Positions 42,463 to 50,718 of a stretch of DNA of 64,000 nucleotides are shown in pieces; positions within the stretch are counted from its first letter, which is position 1; each line of letters starts with the position of its first letter. The DNA is from CAVSUR01 sp052143655. GTDB taxonomy: Bacteria; Actinomycetota; Actinomycetes; Streptosporangiales; Streptosporangiaceae. The stretch is from NCBI GenBank assembly GCA_052143655.1, contig JBKQSL010000149.1, positions 8,246 to 72,245 on the forward strand. The letters are read 5' to 3'. A program made the translations under genes and the position numbers. The notes below the pieces were generated by a model. That model saw only the letters and a program-made list of their open reading frames with translations. It was not told the origin of the DNA and ran no database searches.

Positions 42463-42836
42463 GCGGGCCTGGCTTGCACGGCGCGACTCGCACGGCGCGA
42501 CCCGGCTGGACCCCGGCAGCGCTGGCGGCCCGGCTGGATCCCGCGGCCCCGGCCTCCTGGCCCGCGCTGGCCCCGGACCTGGCCGCAGCACCTGCGACTA
42601 CTAAAAGTCCTGATCTGACTGCGCAGAGTTGCTAAGCTCGCTGACGCGCCGCTCGCCCGCGGCTTCCATGATCGTGGAGAGTTCGCTGCGGTCTTCCACT
42701 ATGAACACTCCACGATCACGAATCAGCGCGGGCGTGGGCCGGCAGGGCAAGGGTCACAGGAACCGGGGGGCAGGTCAGTGCTGGGTCCGCACCGGGGCAG
42801 CCCGTCCGCGCAGTCCGCCGGGACAGCGGGGACCGC
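42463..42836. other. Non-coding gap with an inverted repeat
   Basis: No gene is recognised in these 374 bp. The stretch 42590-42620 is relatively AT-rich (gactactaaaagtcctgatc). A perfect inverted repeat has 11-bp arms tgatcgtggag (42669-42679) and ctccacgatca (42708-42718) with a 28-bp spacer. It could be the two ends of a small deleted element, an operator, or the promoter region of the following gene. Confidence 0.5.
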
Positions 42837-45125
42837 ATGATCCCGCTCAGCAGGATGTCCGGGCGGACTCGCGAGAACCCGGCACTGCCGCGGCCGACTG
42901 TGCCGCCGCCCAGGCCGCCCCGGCGGCCCCGGCCGGAGCCAGCCGAGCACAAGCCAGGCGCTGCGGCACCAGCCGGGCCAGAGCCGGACGGGCCGGAGCG
43001 GAACGGGCCGGAACCTGGCGGCGCAGAGCATGGCGGCACAGAGCATGGCGGCGCAGAGCATGGCGGCGCAGAGCTTGGCGGCGCAGAGCTTGGCGGCGCA
43101 GCGGCTGGCGGCGCAGCGGTCGGCGGGCCGGAGCCCGGCGGGCCGGAGCCCGGCGAGCCGGGCCAGTCCGGGCGGCGGCCCCGCTCCTGGCTGCGCCGGC
43201 TGGCCAGCGCCATCCTGGCTGTGCTGCGCTGGCCGGTGGCGGCAGGGCGCCGGATCGCGCGGCTGCGGCCCGGCGGATCCTGGCTGCTGCGCCCGCTGCG
43301 CCCGCTGCGGCGGCTGCCCTTGTCGCCGCAGCCGCGGCTGCCCAGGCTGCGGCCGGGCCGACTGCGGCCGGGCCGACTGCGGCTGCGCCGGCTGCGGGCG
43401 GACTGGGACGGCGACGGGGCCGGGACAGGCGGGGCCACAGGCCGGAAGCGGCTGGGCCGGGGGCGGCTGGGCCGGGGGCGGCTGCGCCGGGGGCGGCTGC
43501 GCCGGCTGCGGATAGGCCAGCCCGGCCGGCTGCGGCCGGCCACGCTGGCCGCAGCCGCCGCCTGGCTGGTGACGGGTCTTGCGCTGTTCACCTGCTACCT
43601 GCACGTCTCCCGGACGCTGCCGGTGAACTCCGACGGCGCCGCCAACGCGCTGCAGGCCTGGGACATGCTGCACGGGAACCCGCTGCTGCGCGGCTGGCAG
43701 CTGTCGGACGTGTCGTTTTACACCACTGAGCTGCCGCAGTACATGCTCATCGAGGTGCTGCGCGGGCTCACCCCGGACGTGGTGCACGTGGCCGCGGCCA
43801 TGACGTACACGCTGGTGGCGCTGCTGGCCGCCGCGCTCGCCAAGGGCCAGGCGACCGGCCGGGCCGCAGCCGCCCGGATGCTGATCACCGCCGGGATCAT
43901 GCTCGCGCCGCAGCCGGGAATCGCGAGCTACGTGCTGCTGCTCTCGCCCGACCACGTGGGCAGCTGCGTGCCCGTGCTGACGGCACTGCTGCTGCTGGAC
44001 CGGGCCCGGCGCCGCTGGTACGCGCCCGCCGCCGTCGGCATCATCCTGGCCTGGGCGCTGATCGCCGACAACATCGTGATGATCACCGGCATCGTCCCGC
44101 TGATCGCGGTCGCGCTCTGGCGTGCCTACCAGCGCAGCTTCGCCGGCCGGCCGCGTCCGGCCACCGGCTGGTTCGAGCTCTGGCTCGCCACCTGCGCGCT
44201 GCTGGCGGTCTGGGCCGGCACCCGCGCGCAGGCCGACCTGCGGTCCGCTGGCGGCTTCGCCGTGTGGCCGGTCGGGCACGTGCTCGCGGTGTTCAGCCAG
44301 CTGCCGCACAACCTCATGCTCACGATCCAGGGCCTGCTGCTGCTGTTCGGCGCGGACTTCTTCGGGCAGACCCTCGGGATCAGCTCCGGGCTGACGATCC
44401 TGCATCTGGCTGGCCTGGGCCTGGCGGCGTGGGGCTTCGCCGCGGCCGTGCGCCGCTTCCCTCGCGCCGACCTGGTCAGCCAGGTACTGGCGGTGGCGGT
44501 CGCGGCCAGCCTGGCCGGCTACCTGTTCGGCCAGCGGGCGATCGACCCGCAGAGCACCAGGGAGTTCGCGGCCGTGCTGCCGCTCGGCGCGGTGCTGGCC
44601 GGCCGGCTGCTCGGGTCCCGGCTGCAGCGCGCCCGGCTGCTGCCGGCCCTGGGGCTGATCGCCATCGCCTACGGGGCAAGCATGGGCCGGGCCGTGGCAC
44701 AGCCGTCGGTGCCGCCCGCCAACGAGCAGCTGGCCGGCTGGCTCGCCGCGCATCACCTGGACCACGGCCTCGCCGGGTACTGGGTGGCGAACAGCGTGAC
44801 GCTGGATACCGGCGGCGCGATCACGCTGCGGCCAGTGGTGGCGCTGGGCCATGCGATGTCCCGCAGCACCTGGGAAGCTGACGCCCGCTGGTTCCGGCCC
44901 GGCGCGCCTGCCGCCAGCTTCGTCGTGCTGACGCCGCCCGGCCCGGCCGTGCCGCCGTACCCGTGGATCACCAGCGTGCGCGCCGCCTTCGGGCAGCCAG
45001 CCAGGATTTACTACACCGGCAGCTACACGATCCTGGTGTGGGACAAGAATCTCCTGCCCGAGCTGACACCGCCGCCGGATTCGACGGCGTCCGATTCCAG
45101 TGCCGGGACATCCAGTGCTCCCTAG
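42837..45125 (+). CDS. Large multi-spanning membrane protein, glycosyltransferase-like, with repetitive N-terminus
   Basis: Protein of 762 residues without certain assignment. Residues 1-235 are low complexity: a Pro-rich start, twelve pentapeptides of the (P/A)E(P/H/L)GG type (residues 48-107), then an Arg-rich stretch with repeated GRL(R/G)RG. From about 238 to 640 there are about ten membrane segments, beginning LAAAAAWLVTGLALFTCYLHV, then SRTLPVNSDGAANALQAWDMLHG, a luminal loop placed as in GT-C mannosyl/arabinosyltransferases, followed by a C-terminal outer domain. A GT-C-fold enzyme using a lipid-linked sugar is a reasonable guess, not shown. Starts at 42837 or 42855 are both possible. 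Confidence 0.65.
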   Translation: MIPLSRMSGRTRENPALPRPTVPPPRPPRRPRPEPAEHKPGAAAPAGPEPDGPERNGPEPGGAEHGGTEHGGAEHGGAELGGAELGGAAAGGAAVGGPEPGGPEPGEPGQSGRRPRSWLRRLASAILAVLRWPVAAGRRIARLRPGGSWLLRPLRPLRRLPLSPQPRLPRLRPGRLRPGRLRLRRLRADWDGDGAGTGGATGRKRLGRGRLGRGRLRRGRLRRLRIGQPGRLRPATLAAAAAWLVTGLALFTCYLHVSRTLPVNSDGAANALQAWDMLHGNPLLRGWQLSDVSFYTTELPQYMLIEVLRGLTPDVVHVAAAMTYTLVALLAAALAKGQATGRAAAARMLITAGIMLAPQPGIASYVLLLSPDHVGSCVPVLTALLLLDRARRRWYAPAAVGIILAWALIADNIVMITGIVPLIAVALWRAYQRSFAGRPRPATGWFELWLATCALLAVWAGTRAQADLRSAGGFAVWPVGHVLAVFSQLPHNLMLTIQGLLLLFGADFFGQTLGISSGLTILHLAGLGLAAWGFAAAVRRFPRADLVSQVLAVAVAASLAGYLFGQRAIDPQSTREFAAVLPLGAVLAGRLLGSRLQRARLLPALGLIAIAYGASMGRAVAQPSVPPANEQLAGWLAAHHLDHGLAGYWVANSVTLDTGGAITLRPVVALGHAMSRSTWEADARWFRPGAPAASFVVLTPPGPAVPPYPWITSVRAAFGQPARIYYTGSYTILVWDKNLLPELTPPPDSTASDSSAGTSSAP
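42978..43157 (+). repeat. 15-bp in-frame tandem repeat x12
   Basis: Twelve units of 15 bp (consensus near cagagcatggcggcg) run in frame through the membrane protein gene and encode twelve pentapeptides. The five central units are nearly identical, so recent slippage is likely and copy number may vary between strains. A second set of 15-bp units (gctgggccgggggcg type) lies at about 43447-43510. Confidence 0.9.
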
Positions 45126-45171
45126 CCGCTAGGCTGGCTGCGCTCACTGAACCCGACATCTGAGGACTGGG

Positions 45172-46134
45172 ATGCGACGCATTGCCGCTGCTCTAACCGT
45201 TCCGCTGGTCGCCGTGGGCGTGCTGGCCGGTTGCGGCAGCTCCTCCGGGTCCGGCGGCGACGCCAACGGCGCGGTCAGCGTCTCCGGCAAGTTCGGCCAG
45301 CCGCCGACGGTAACCATCCCGGCGCAAAAGGCCAATAGCAGTCTGACAATCAAGACGGCGATCCACGGCCGCGGGCAGACGCTCGGCACCGGGGATGCGC
45401 TGCTCGGCAACTTCGCCATCTACCTGTGGCGCGGTACCACCCACAAGCTGCTGGACTCGACCTTCAAGACCGGGCCCCAGGTGCTGCCCGGACAGCTCAG
45501 CCTCACCGGCTTGGCCAAGGCGCTGCAGGGACAGAAGATGGGCAGCCGGGTGCTCGCGGTGCTGCCGCCGAAGTACGGCTACGGCACCCAGGGCAATACC
45601 AATATCGGCATCCGGCCGACTGACACCACCGTCTGGGTAGTGGACCTGATCCGCGCGTTCAAGCCCGCCGCCTCGGCATCGGGCACGGCCGTCTCCAACG
45701 GCGGCGGCAGCCTGCCGCAGGTCACAGCCCGCAATGGCACCGCCCCGGTGATCAAGATTCCCGCGGTCAAGCCGCCGGCCAGCCTGGTCACCAAGACCCT
45801 CATCAAGGGCTCCGGCACCACTGAAGCGGCCAACGGTGACACGATCGTCGCCCAGGTGGTCGGGATGAACTGGCGGACCAAGAAGGCTTTCTACAGCACC
45901 TGGCCGACCTCGGCCAGCTCGGCCTCAGCGCCGTTCAGCTTCCAGCTCGGCGGCTCGGTCATCGCGGGCTGGAATGACGGCTTGCGCGGCGTGACAGCGG
46001 GCAGCCGGGTCCTGCTGGTGGTGCCGCCCAAGGACGGGTACGGGTCCAAGGGCAACGTGTCAGCGGGGATCAAGGGCACGGACACGCTGGTATTCGTGGT
46101 CGACGTGCTGGACGTGGTGCCGCCCGCGAGCTGA
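45172..46134 (+). CDS. FKBP-type peptidyl-prolyl isomerase lipoprotein, two domains
   Basis: Lipoprotein of 320 residues with lipobox VLAGC and two FKBP domains. The first (about 45-165) shows GQTLGTGDALLGNFAIYLWRG and LPPKYGYGTQGN; the second (about 195-320) shows GTTEAANGDTIVAQVVGMNW, GSVIAGWNDGLRGVTAGSRV and VPPKDGYGSKGN. It would speed proline isomerisation in proteins outside the membrane. FKBP genes commonly lie between pafA and pafB in actinobacteria, so this gene belongs to the ancestral neighbourhood. ATG 45172 follows TGAGGACTGGG. Confidence 0.9.
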   Translation: MRRIAAALTVPLVAVGVLAGCGSSSGSGGDANGAVSVSGKFGQPPTVTIPAQKANSSLTIKTAIHGRGQTLGTGDALLGNFAIYLWRGTTHKLLDSTFKTGPQVLPGQLSLTGLAKALQGQKMGSRVLAVLPPKYGYGTQGNTNIGIRPTDTTVWVVDLIRAFKPAASASGTAVSNGGGSLPQVTARNGTAPVIKIPAVKPPASLVTKTLIKGSGTTEAANGDTIVAQVVGMNWRTKKAFYSTWPTSASSASAPFSFQLGGSVIAGWNDGLRGVTAGSRVLLVVPPKDGYGSKGNVSAGIKGTDTLVFVVDVLDVVPPAS

Positions 46135-46187
46135 GCCGGCCCGCTGCCCCGGCCGGGCGGATGGCACGGCCGACCGGGGCATGGGTG

Positions 46188-46619
46188 CTAGCCGCCAGAC
46201 CGGCCGGTCAGCGCGTCGACGGTCAGGCCTACGCCGATGCCGAGCATCCACACGTCCTTGGCAATGGGCACGCCCTGCTTGGCCGGCCGGATGCTGCCCG
46301 CGCGGCGCATCCCCGGCGTCTTCAGGTACAGGCCGAGCAGGCCGCCGGAGAACGCGGTCAGGGCCGGCCCGGCCACCCAGTCCGGGACGATGGGGGCGAG
46401 CAGCGCCGAGCCGAGCGCGATCTCGGTGATCGACAGCAGCCGGGTGAAGTCGGCCGGCTTCATCTTGGCCAGGAACGGATAGGTCCCGGCGGCGAATCCG
46501 TGCAGCCGGGCGGCGGTCTCCTCGTCGGCCGACCACTTGTCCAGCCCTGAGTTGAGGATGAAGGCTCCGGTCACCACCCGGCCCGGCAGCTGCCGGGCGT
46601 GCTTCCTGATGCTGGGCAT
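46188..46619 (-). CDS. DoxX-like membrane protein
   Basis: Protein of 143 residues with four probable membrane segments. The start IRKHARQLPGRVVTGAFILNSGLDKW and the GxYPFLAKMKPADFTRLLSITEIALG region resemble DoxX/DoxD-family proteins, some of which act with oxidoreductases or in envelope redox balance. The function here is unknown. It is convergent with the FKBP gene. The start at 46619 has GGGAGAACTGAG-like sequence upstream. Confidence 0.75.
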   Translation of the reverse strand: MPSIRKHARQLPGRVVTGAFILNSGLDKWSADEETAARLHGFAAGTYPFLAKMKPADFTRLLSITEIALGSALLAPIVPDWVAGPALTAFSGGLLGLYLKTPGMRRAGSIRPAKQGVPIAKDVWMLGIGVGLTVDALTGRSGG

Positions 46620-46829
46620 ATCTCAGTTCTCCCGTCTGCGCAGGCTTGCGCGCCTTAGGGCCACCCCGCGCCTCCCCGGCCCAGGGCGTGATCTTCCCAC
46701 GAGGGATCAGGCCATCCGGCGCCGGCCTGATTGCCGTTCCGGAGCGGGGCATGATCCGGCCCCGGCAGGCTGGTGGGCCGCCGGGGCCGGGGATGGTCGT
46801 GCCGTGCTGGTAGTCAGTCGGCTGGCGGG

Positions 46830-48107
46830 TTAGAAGGCTCCGGTGCCGTCGGGCGTGCCGAGGCCGGTGGGGGCGTCGTAGCCCTTCTTGGCCACGCACA
46901 GGTAGCTGCGGCCGCAGGCTGGGCCCGGCGGGGAGAACCAGGCGTTGTTGCCGGTCCGGATGTCGTACAGGGCGCTGCGGCGGGCGTAGGGGTAGCCGGG
47001 GCTGATGCTGGCCGCGTTGCCGGCCAGCCCGTAGACCCCGGCGATCAGCGGCGCGGAGACGCTGGTGCCGCCGACGGTGATCCACCCGCCCCAGTACTTG
47101 TTCCAGATCGGGACGTTCCAGGCCACCGCGGACACGTCCGCGACCGTGCGGCCGGGGCACGCGTAGTTGCGCACCGTCTTCTGCCAGGCGGGCTTGGGCA
47201 CGTAGGCCGAGCAGCCGCTGCTGCCCGCGCCCGCGTAGTTGTTCCAGGTCCGCTCGGTCCAGCCGCGCTGATTGTGCGCCCGGGCCAGTTCGGTGCCGCC
47301 GACGGCGGTCACCGACGCCAGGTCGGCCGGGAAGTTGGCCGCGGTATACCCGTAGTCACCGGCTGACACCACGATCGTGTGCCCCGGATGGTCGTAGGAC
47401 CGGCTGAACTTCAGCGCGAGCCCGTCCTCCCGCGCGCCGTAGCTGTTGCTGATCACCTGCGCGCCGAGCCGGGCCGCCGCGTTCTCCGACTCGGCCATCG
47501 ACTTGAAGCTGGGGTCGGTCGCCTCGGCGACGATGATCTTGCAGTGCGGGCAGGCGGCCGAGATCATCGACACGTCCAGCGTGGCTTCGAGGTCCCATCC
47601 GCTGCCGGCCCCGGATTGCGGCAGCGGGGAGGCCTTGCCGTGCTGGTTGACGATCCGCAGGCAGCCGCTCCCGATCGTGCACGGCGGCAGCCCGTAGAAC
47701 GCCCGGTAATGGGCCAGGTACTGGGCTAGGTGCGGGGTCCGGTAGGCGATCGACACCGCCACGGTCTGGTGCGACTGGCGGCTGACCGGCAGCCGGTAGG
47801 CCGCCTCCAGCCCCTTCGCGCCGATACCCTCCGGGTGCGTGACCTTGCCTGTGTGGCCCTCGTCGATCGCCCGGTTCACCGTGTACTGCGGCCGGTAGAG
47901 CACGAAGCAGCGGGCATCATCCCGCTTCGGCGCCGGGCAGGCCGGTTTCAGGCCGCCGGCCTGGGTGCTGGCCGCGTGCGTGCTCGCGGCGTGCGGGCCG
48001 GCCGTATGCGTGCTGGCCGCCCCAGCCGTGGCGACCGGGCCGAGCGCGGGCATGGCCAGCAGGCCGGCCGTGACCGCCAGGCCGGTGATGGCTGCGCGGA
48101 AAGACAT
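46830..48107 (-). CDS. Secreted S53 (sedolisin-like) serine-carboxyl protease
   Basis: Exoprotease of 425 residues. A Sec signal peptide (about 1-31) precedes a Ser/His/Ala-rich stretch and a catalytic domain. The sedolisin residues are present: Glu174 and Asp178 (DLEATLD, spacing E-x3-D), Asp251 in VSAGDYGY and Ser349 in GGTSVSAP. Several cysteines (CTIGSGC, CPHC) can pair. The long activation prodomain of classical sedolisins is missing; only about 80 residues lie before the core. ATG 48107 has GGGAG upstream. It starts 23 bp after the stop of the 765-residue exoprotein gene on the same strand and is almost certainly co-transcribed with it. Confidence 0.88.
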   Translation of the reverse strand: MSFRAAITGLAVTAGLLAMPALGPVATAGAASTHTAGPHAASTHAASTQAGGLKPACPAPKRDDARCFVLYRPQYTVNRAIDEGHTGKVTHPEGIGAKGLEAAYRLPVSRQSHQTVAVSIAYRTPHLAQYLAHYRAFYGLPPCTIGSGCLRIVNQHGKASPLPQSGAGSGWDLEATLDVSMISAACPHCKIIVAEATDPSFKSMAESENAAARLGAQVISNSYGAREDGLALKFSRSYDHPGHTIVVSAGDYGYTAANFPADLASVTAVGGTELARAHNQRGWTERTWNNYAGAGSSGCSAYVPKPAWQKTVRNYACPGRTVADVSAVAWNVPIWNKYWGGWITVGGTSVSAPLIAGVYGLAGNAASISPGYPYARRSALYDIRTGNNAWFSPPGPACGRSYLCVAKKGYDAPTGLGTPDGTGAF

Positions 48108-48130
48108 GATGCGTGCTCCCTTTCGCTGGC

Positions 48131-50428
48131 TCACGAGCGGACGCCGTAGGCGCTCAGGATGGTCTCGGTGATCGAGCCGCCGGCCGAGTCGGCGGCGTGC
48201 ACCCGCAGGGTGACCAGCGAGCCGGGCGGCGCGGTGAAGCCGATGCGGAACTGGCCGCCGCCCGCGGCGGTCACCGTGGCCGCCTTCCAGGTGCGCCCGC
48301 CGTCGAAGGACACCAGGGCTGACGCCCCGGTGATCGAGGCCGAGCCGCCGAGCTGGATATGCCCCGCACTGAGGCCGATCTGCTGGCGGCCTGGCGCGGT
48401 GGTGCCGTTGAGGGCGAGTCCCTGAACCTGGTCGTACAGCGTCATCATCGGCTGCACCGCGCAGCGCGACTGCAGCCGTCCGGTGGCGGAGTAGCCGCAG
48501 AACCAGGACGGCGGCACGTGCGCGCCGGGCTGCCGTCGCGTCCGCCAGGTCCACACGGTGTCGCTGGCCGGCGACAGCCGGACCGGACCGCCGACCCGGG
48601 CCGTGGCCAGGGCGAACCGGATCCGCGACGGGCTGGCGCTGAGCCTGGCCGGCTTGATGCCGACGCCGCTGAACGGGTTGCCGTGTGCGATCTGCTTGCC
48701 GTTCTGGTCAATGGCATAGCTGCCGGTCAGCTTGGTCCGGAACCCGTAGTAGGCCGAGCCGGTGTGCCCGGGCTGGTTGTCGCTGAAGGGGCTGGGGCTG
48801 ACCCATAGCGTGTTGCCGGACCGGAACGCCGACGGATACGCCGGGAAGTCGCTCGCGGCGGCACCGTGCAGCAGCTGCACATCCGGCTGCGGGTGCAGCG
48901 GGTACTTGTTCCACTGCTGGGTCAGCTGGCCGCCGGCCGGCAGCGTGCGGAAGCTGTCGATGTACCAGCCGGCGAAGGAGTTGATGTTCTGGACGTAGGA
49001 GTCCTGCCAGATCATCGACGGACCGGCCGTCAGGTACTGGGTGACGGTCCCGGGCAGGGGCACCGACGGGACCAGGGTGAAGGTGCCCGCCGAGTCCCAC
49101 TGGGCCAGCGTGGCGCCCGAGGTGAGCAGCCCCCCGGTCGACCGCACGTCCTTGTAATAGCGCTCGCTGACCGTCGCCAGGCTGCCCTGCGGCGCCGCGA
49201 AATTCTGCGGCGGGATGATCCCCGCCGGTCCCGGGAAGTCGAGGTTGTAGAAGTACGGCTCGGCCGCGTGCGCCGGGGAGGCCAGCTGCGCGGTGGTGTA
49301 GGTCTGGAGCGTGCCCACCGATGGCCGCGTGGTCGTCGGGTTGATCCACAGCGATCCGCCGCTGTCGAAGAAACCCCAGCTGGACTGCGTGCCGTGCAGG
49401 CCGCCGCGAACGAGGGTGATGCCGTCCATCAGCGGGCTGGTCGGCAGCGCCGTGGCGATTGTGATCTTGCTGCTGGCGGCGGTCTCGGCCAGGTGCGCCC
49501 GCCGGCGGCTCTTGCTGACGGTGAACTGGGGCAGCACGACCAGCCGCTCGGCGAAGCTGCGGGCGGAGAAGTTCACGAAATCCCCGATGGCCCAGTACGG
49601 GCCGGGCGGCACCGCGAACTTGGCGACGCCCTGATAGAAGAAGCCGGTGCTCTCGATGGGGTCGCCGAACCGCTGCCAGTTGGCGGCGTTCATGACCACG
49701 ACCATGTCGCCGTTGTCGGGACGGCCACGGCGGTCCGTGCCGGTCACGGTCAGCGCGCGCAGCCGGAACCCGGCCCGGGCCGGCGCCTGCCGGGCCGGAG
49801 CTGGCAGGCCGGGCGCCCCGGCCAGGCCGAGGCTGAGGCTGCGGGCGAACAGCCCGTCGGTGCCGTACCGGGCGCGCGCGTGGTCGGCGCGGAACTGGCG
49901 TTCCAGCGCGGCGCCGAACCGGCGGGCCGACGCCGCGGTCAGGTAGCCCGAGGCGGTGCCGGCGCCGGACCGGGTGACGATCACCCCGGGCAGCGCGGGC
50001 CGGCGGCCGGAGAACGTCATCCGCACCGGCAGCCGCTTGCCCGACTCGGCCCGGCGCAGCGCGGCCAGGCTGAACAGGTCGGGGTTCAGCCCGCGGCCCA
50101 GGTAGGGCAGCGCGTCGGCCGGGATGTAGTCGGCCCGGCTGCCCTGGCGCAGCACCAGGACGCCCGCGCTGCCGCGGACCGGGAGCAGCGACACCTCCCG
50201 GCTGCCGCGGGCAGTGCTGCGTGCCACCAGCCGGTCGCCGCCCAGTAGCAGCAGCTGGGCCGGGCGCGCGGCCGCGGCCGAAGCCGCGGCCGCCGGGGCA
50301 GCTGGTATGGCGGGCGCGGCGGCGGCCGGGATCGCCGCGCCGAGCAGGGCGGCCGCGGCGGCCGCCGCCGTGACGGCAGCGCCGAGTCGTGAGGTCAGCA
50401 TGGGTACTGGTCTGAAGTGACGAGGCAC
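48131..50428 (-). CDS. Large secreted protein with subtilase-like pro- and tail regions but no catalytic domain (B)
   Basis: Exoprotein of 765 residues. GTG 50428 follows AGGAG at 5 nt; a signal peptide with a long Ala-rich core follows. Residues about 50-190 resemble the N-terminal propeptide region of actinobacterial S8 peptidases (LLLLGGDRLVA, YIPADALPYLGRGLNPDLF, KRLPVRMTFSGRR). The usual Asp-His-Ser catalytic domain that should follow is absent, and the protein moves to beta-rich parts (LRALTVTGTDRRGRPDNGDM, FFYQGVAKFAVPPGPYWAIG) and a C-terminal domain (VSFDGGRTWKAATV, LVTLRVHAADSAGGS) like S8 C-terminal tails. It is a clear paralogue of the gene at 50719 and shares an operon with the S53 protease. 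Function unknown. Confidence 0.75.
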   Translation of the reverse strand: MPRHFRPVPMLTSRLGAAVTAAAAAAALLGAAIPAAAAPAIPAAPAAAASAAAARPAQLLLLGGDRLVARSTARGSREVSLLPVRGSAGVLVLRQGSRADYIPADALPYLGRGLNPDLFSLAALRRAESGKRLPVRMTFSGRRPALPGVIVTRSGAGTASGYLTAASARRFGAALERQFRADHARARYGTDGLFARSLSLGLAGAPGLPAPARQAPARAGFRLRALTVTGTDRRGRPDNGDMVVVMNAANWQRFGDPIESTGFFYQGVAKFAVPPGPYWAIGDFVNFSARSFAERLVVLPQFTVSKSRRRAHLAETAASSKITIATALPTSPLMDGITLVRGGLHGTQSSWGFFDSGGSLWINPTTTRPSVGTLQTYTTAQLASPAHAAEPYFYNLDFPGPAGIIPPQNFAAPQGSLATVSERYYKDVRSTGGLLTSGATLAQWDSAGTFTLVPSVPLPGTVTQYLTAGPSMIWQDSYVQNINSFAGWYIDSFRTLPAGGQLTQQWNKYPLHPQPDVQLLHGAAASDFPAYPSAFRSGNTLWVSPSPFSDNQPGHTGSAYYGFRTKLTGSYAIDQNGKQIAHGNPFSGVGIKPARLSASPSRIRFALATARVGGPVRLSPASDTVWTWRTRRQPGAHVPPSWFCGYSATGRLQSRCAVQPMMTLYDQVQGLALNGTTAPGRQQIGLSAGHIQLGGSASITGASALVSFDGGRTWKAATVTAAGGGQFRIGFTAPPGSLVTLRVHAADSAGGSITETILSAYGVRS

Positions 50429-50718
50429 TCGATCTCCTGAGGGGGCAGGGGTACGCAATCCTGAGCGGGGCTGCCTCCCGCCTGCTGGCGGAAGGAAGCT
50501 CGAGACCTCGGTGGCCGCTCGCCGGGACCGGCGCGGAAAACGGCCGCCGTAACTATCCCGAAAGACGCCGATAGCGGCAAATCTGTTGCTTACCCGTAGC
50601 GACTTTTTGGCAGAAGAGATAACGATTAGGACACCAATCCCGAATGGTGCAGGTCACCGGCGCGGGCCGGTTGATGCCGGGTTGACTGTGACGACGGACC
50701 GTCCCGTGCTCGTTCCCG
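50429..50718. other. Gap between paralogous exoprotein genes
   Basis: About 290 bp, noticeably less GC-rich than the window (for example gactttttggcagaagagataacg around 50610). It probably holds the promoter of the 765-residue exoprotein and protease genes on the minus strand. An inverted pair ctatc (50553-50557) and gatag (50570-50574) is present. No coding sequence is recognised. Confidence 0.4.

Noticed and set aside
46060..47160. Minus-strand frame spanning the DoxX and protease genes
   Set aside because: It crosses two better-supported genes in another frame and its translation is low-complexity Arg/Pro/Gly.
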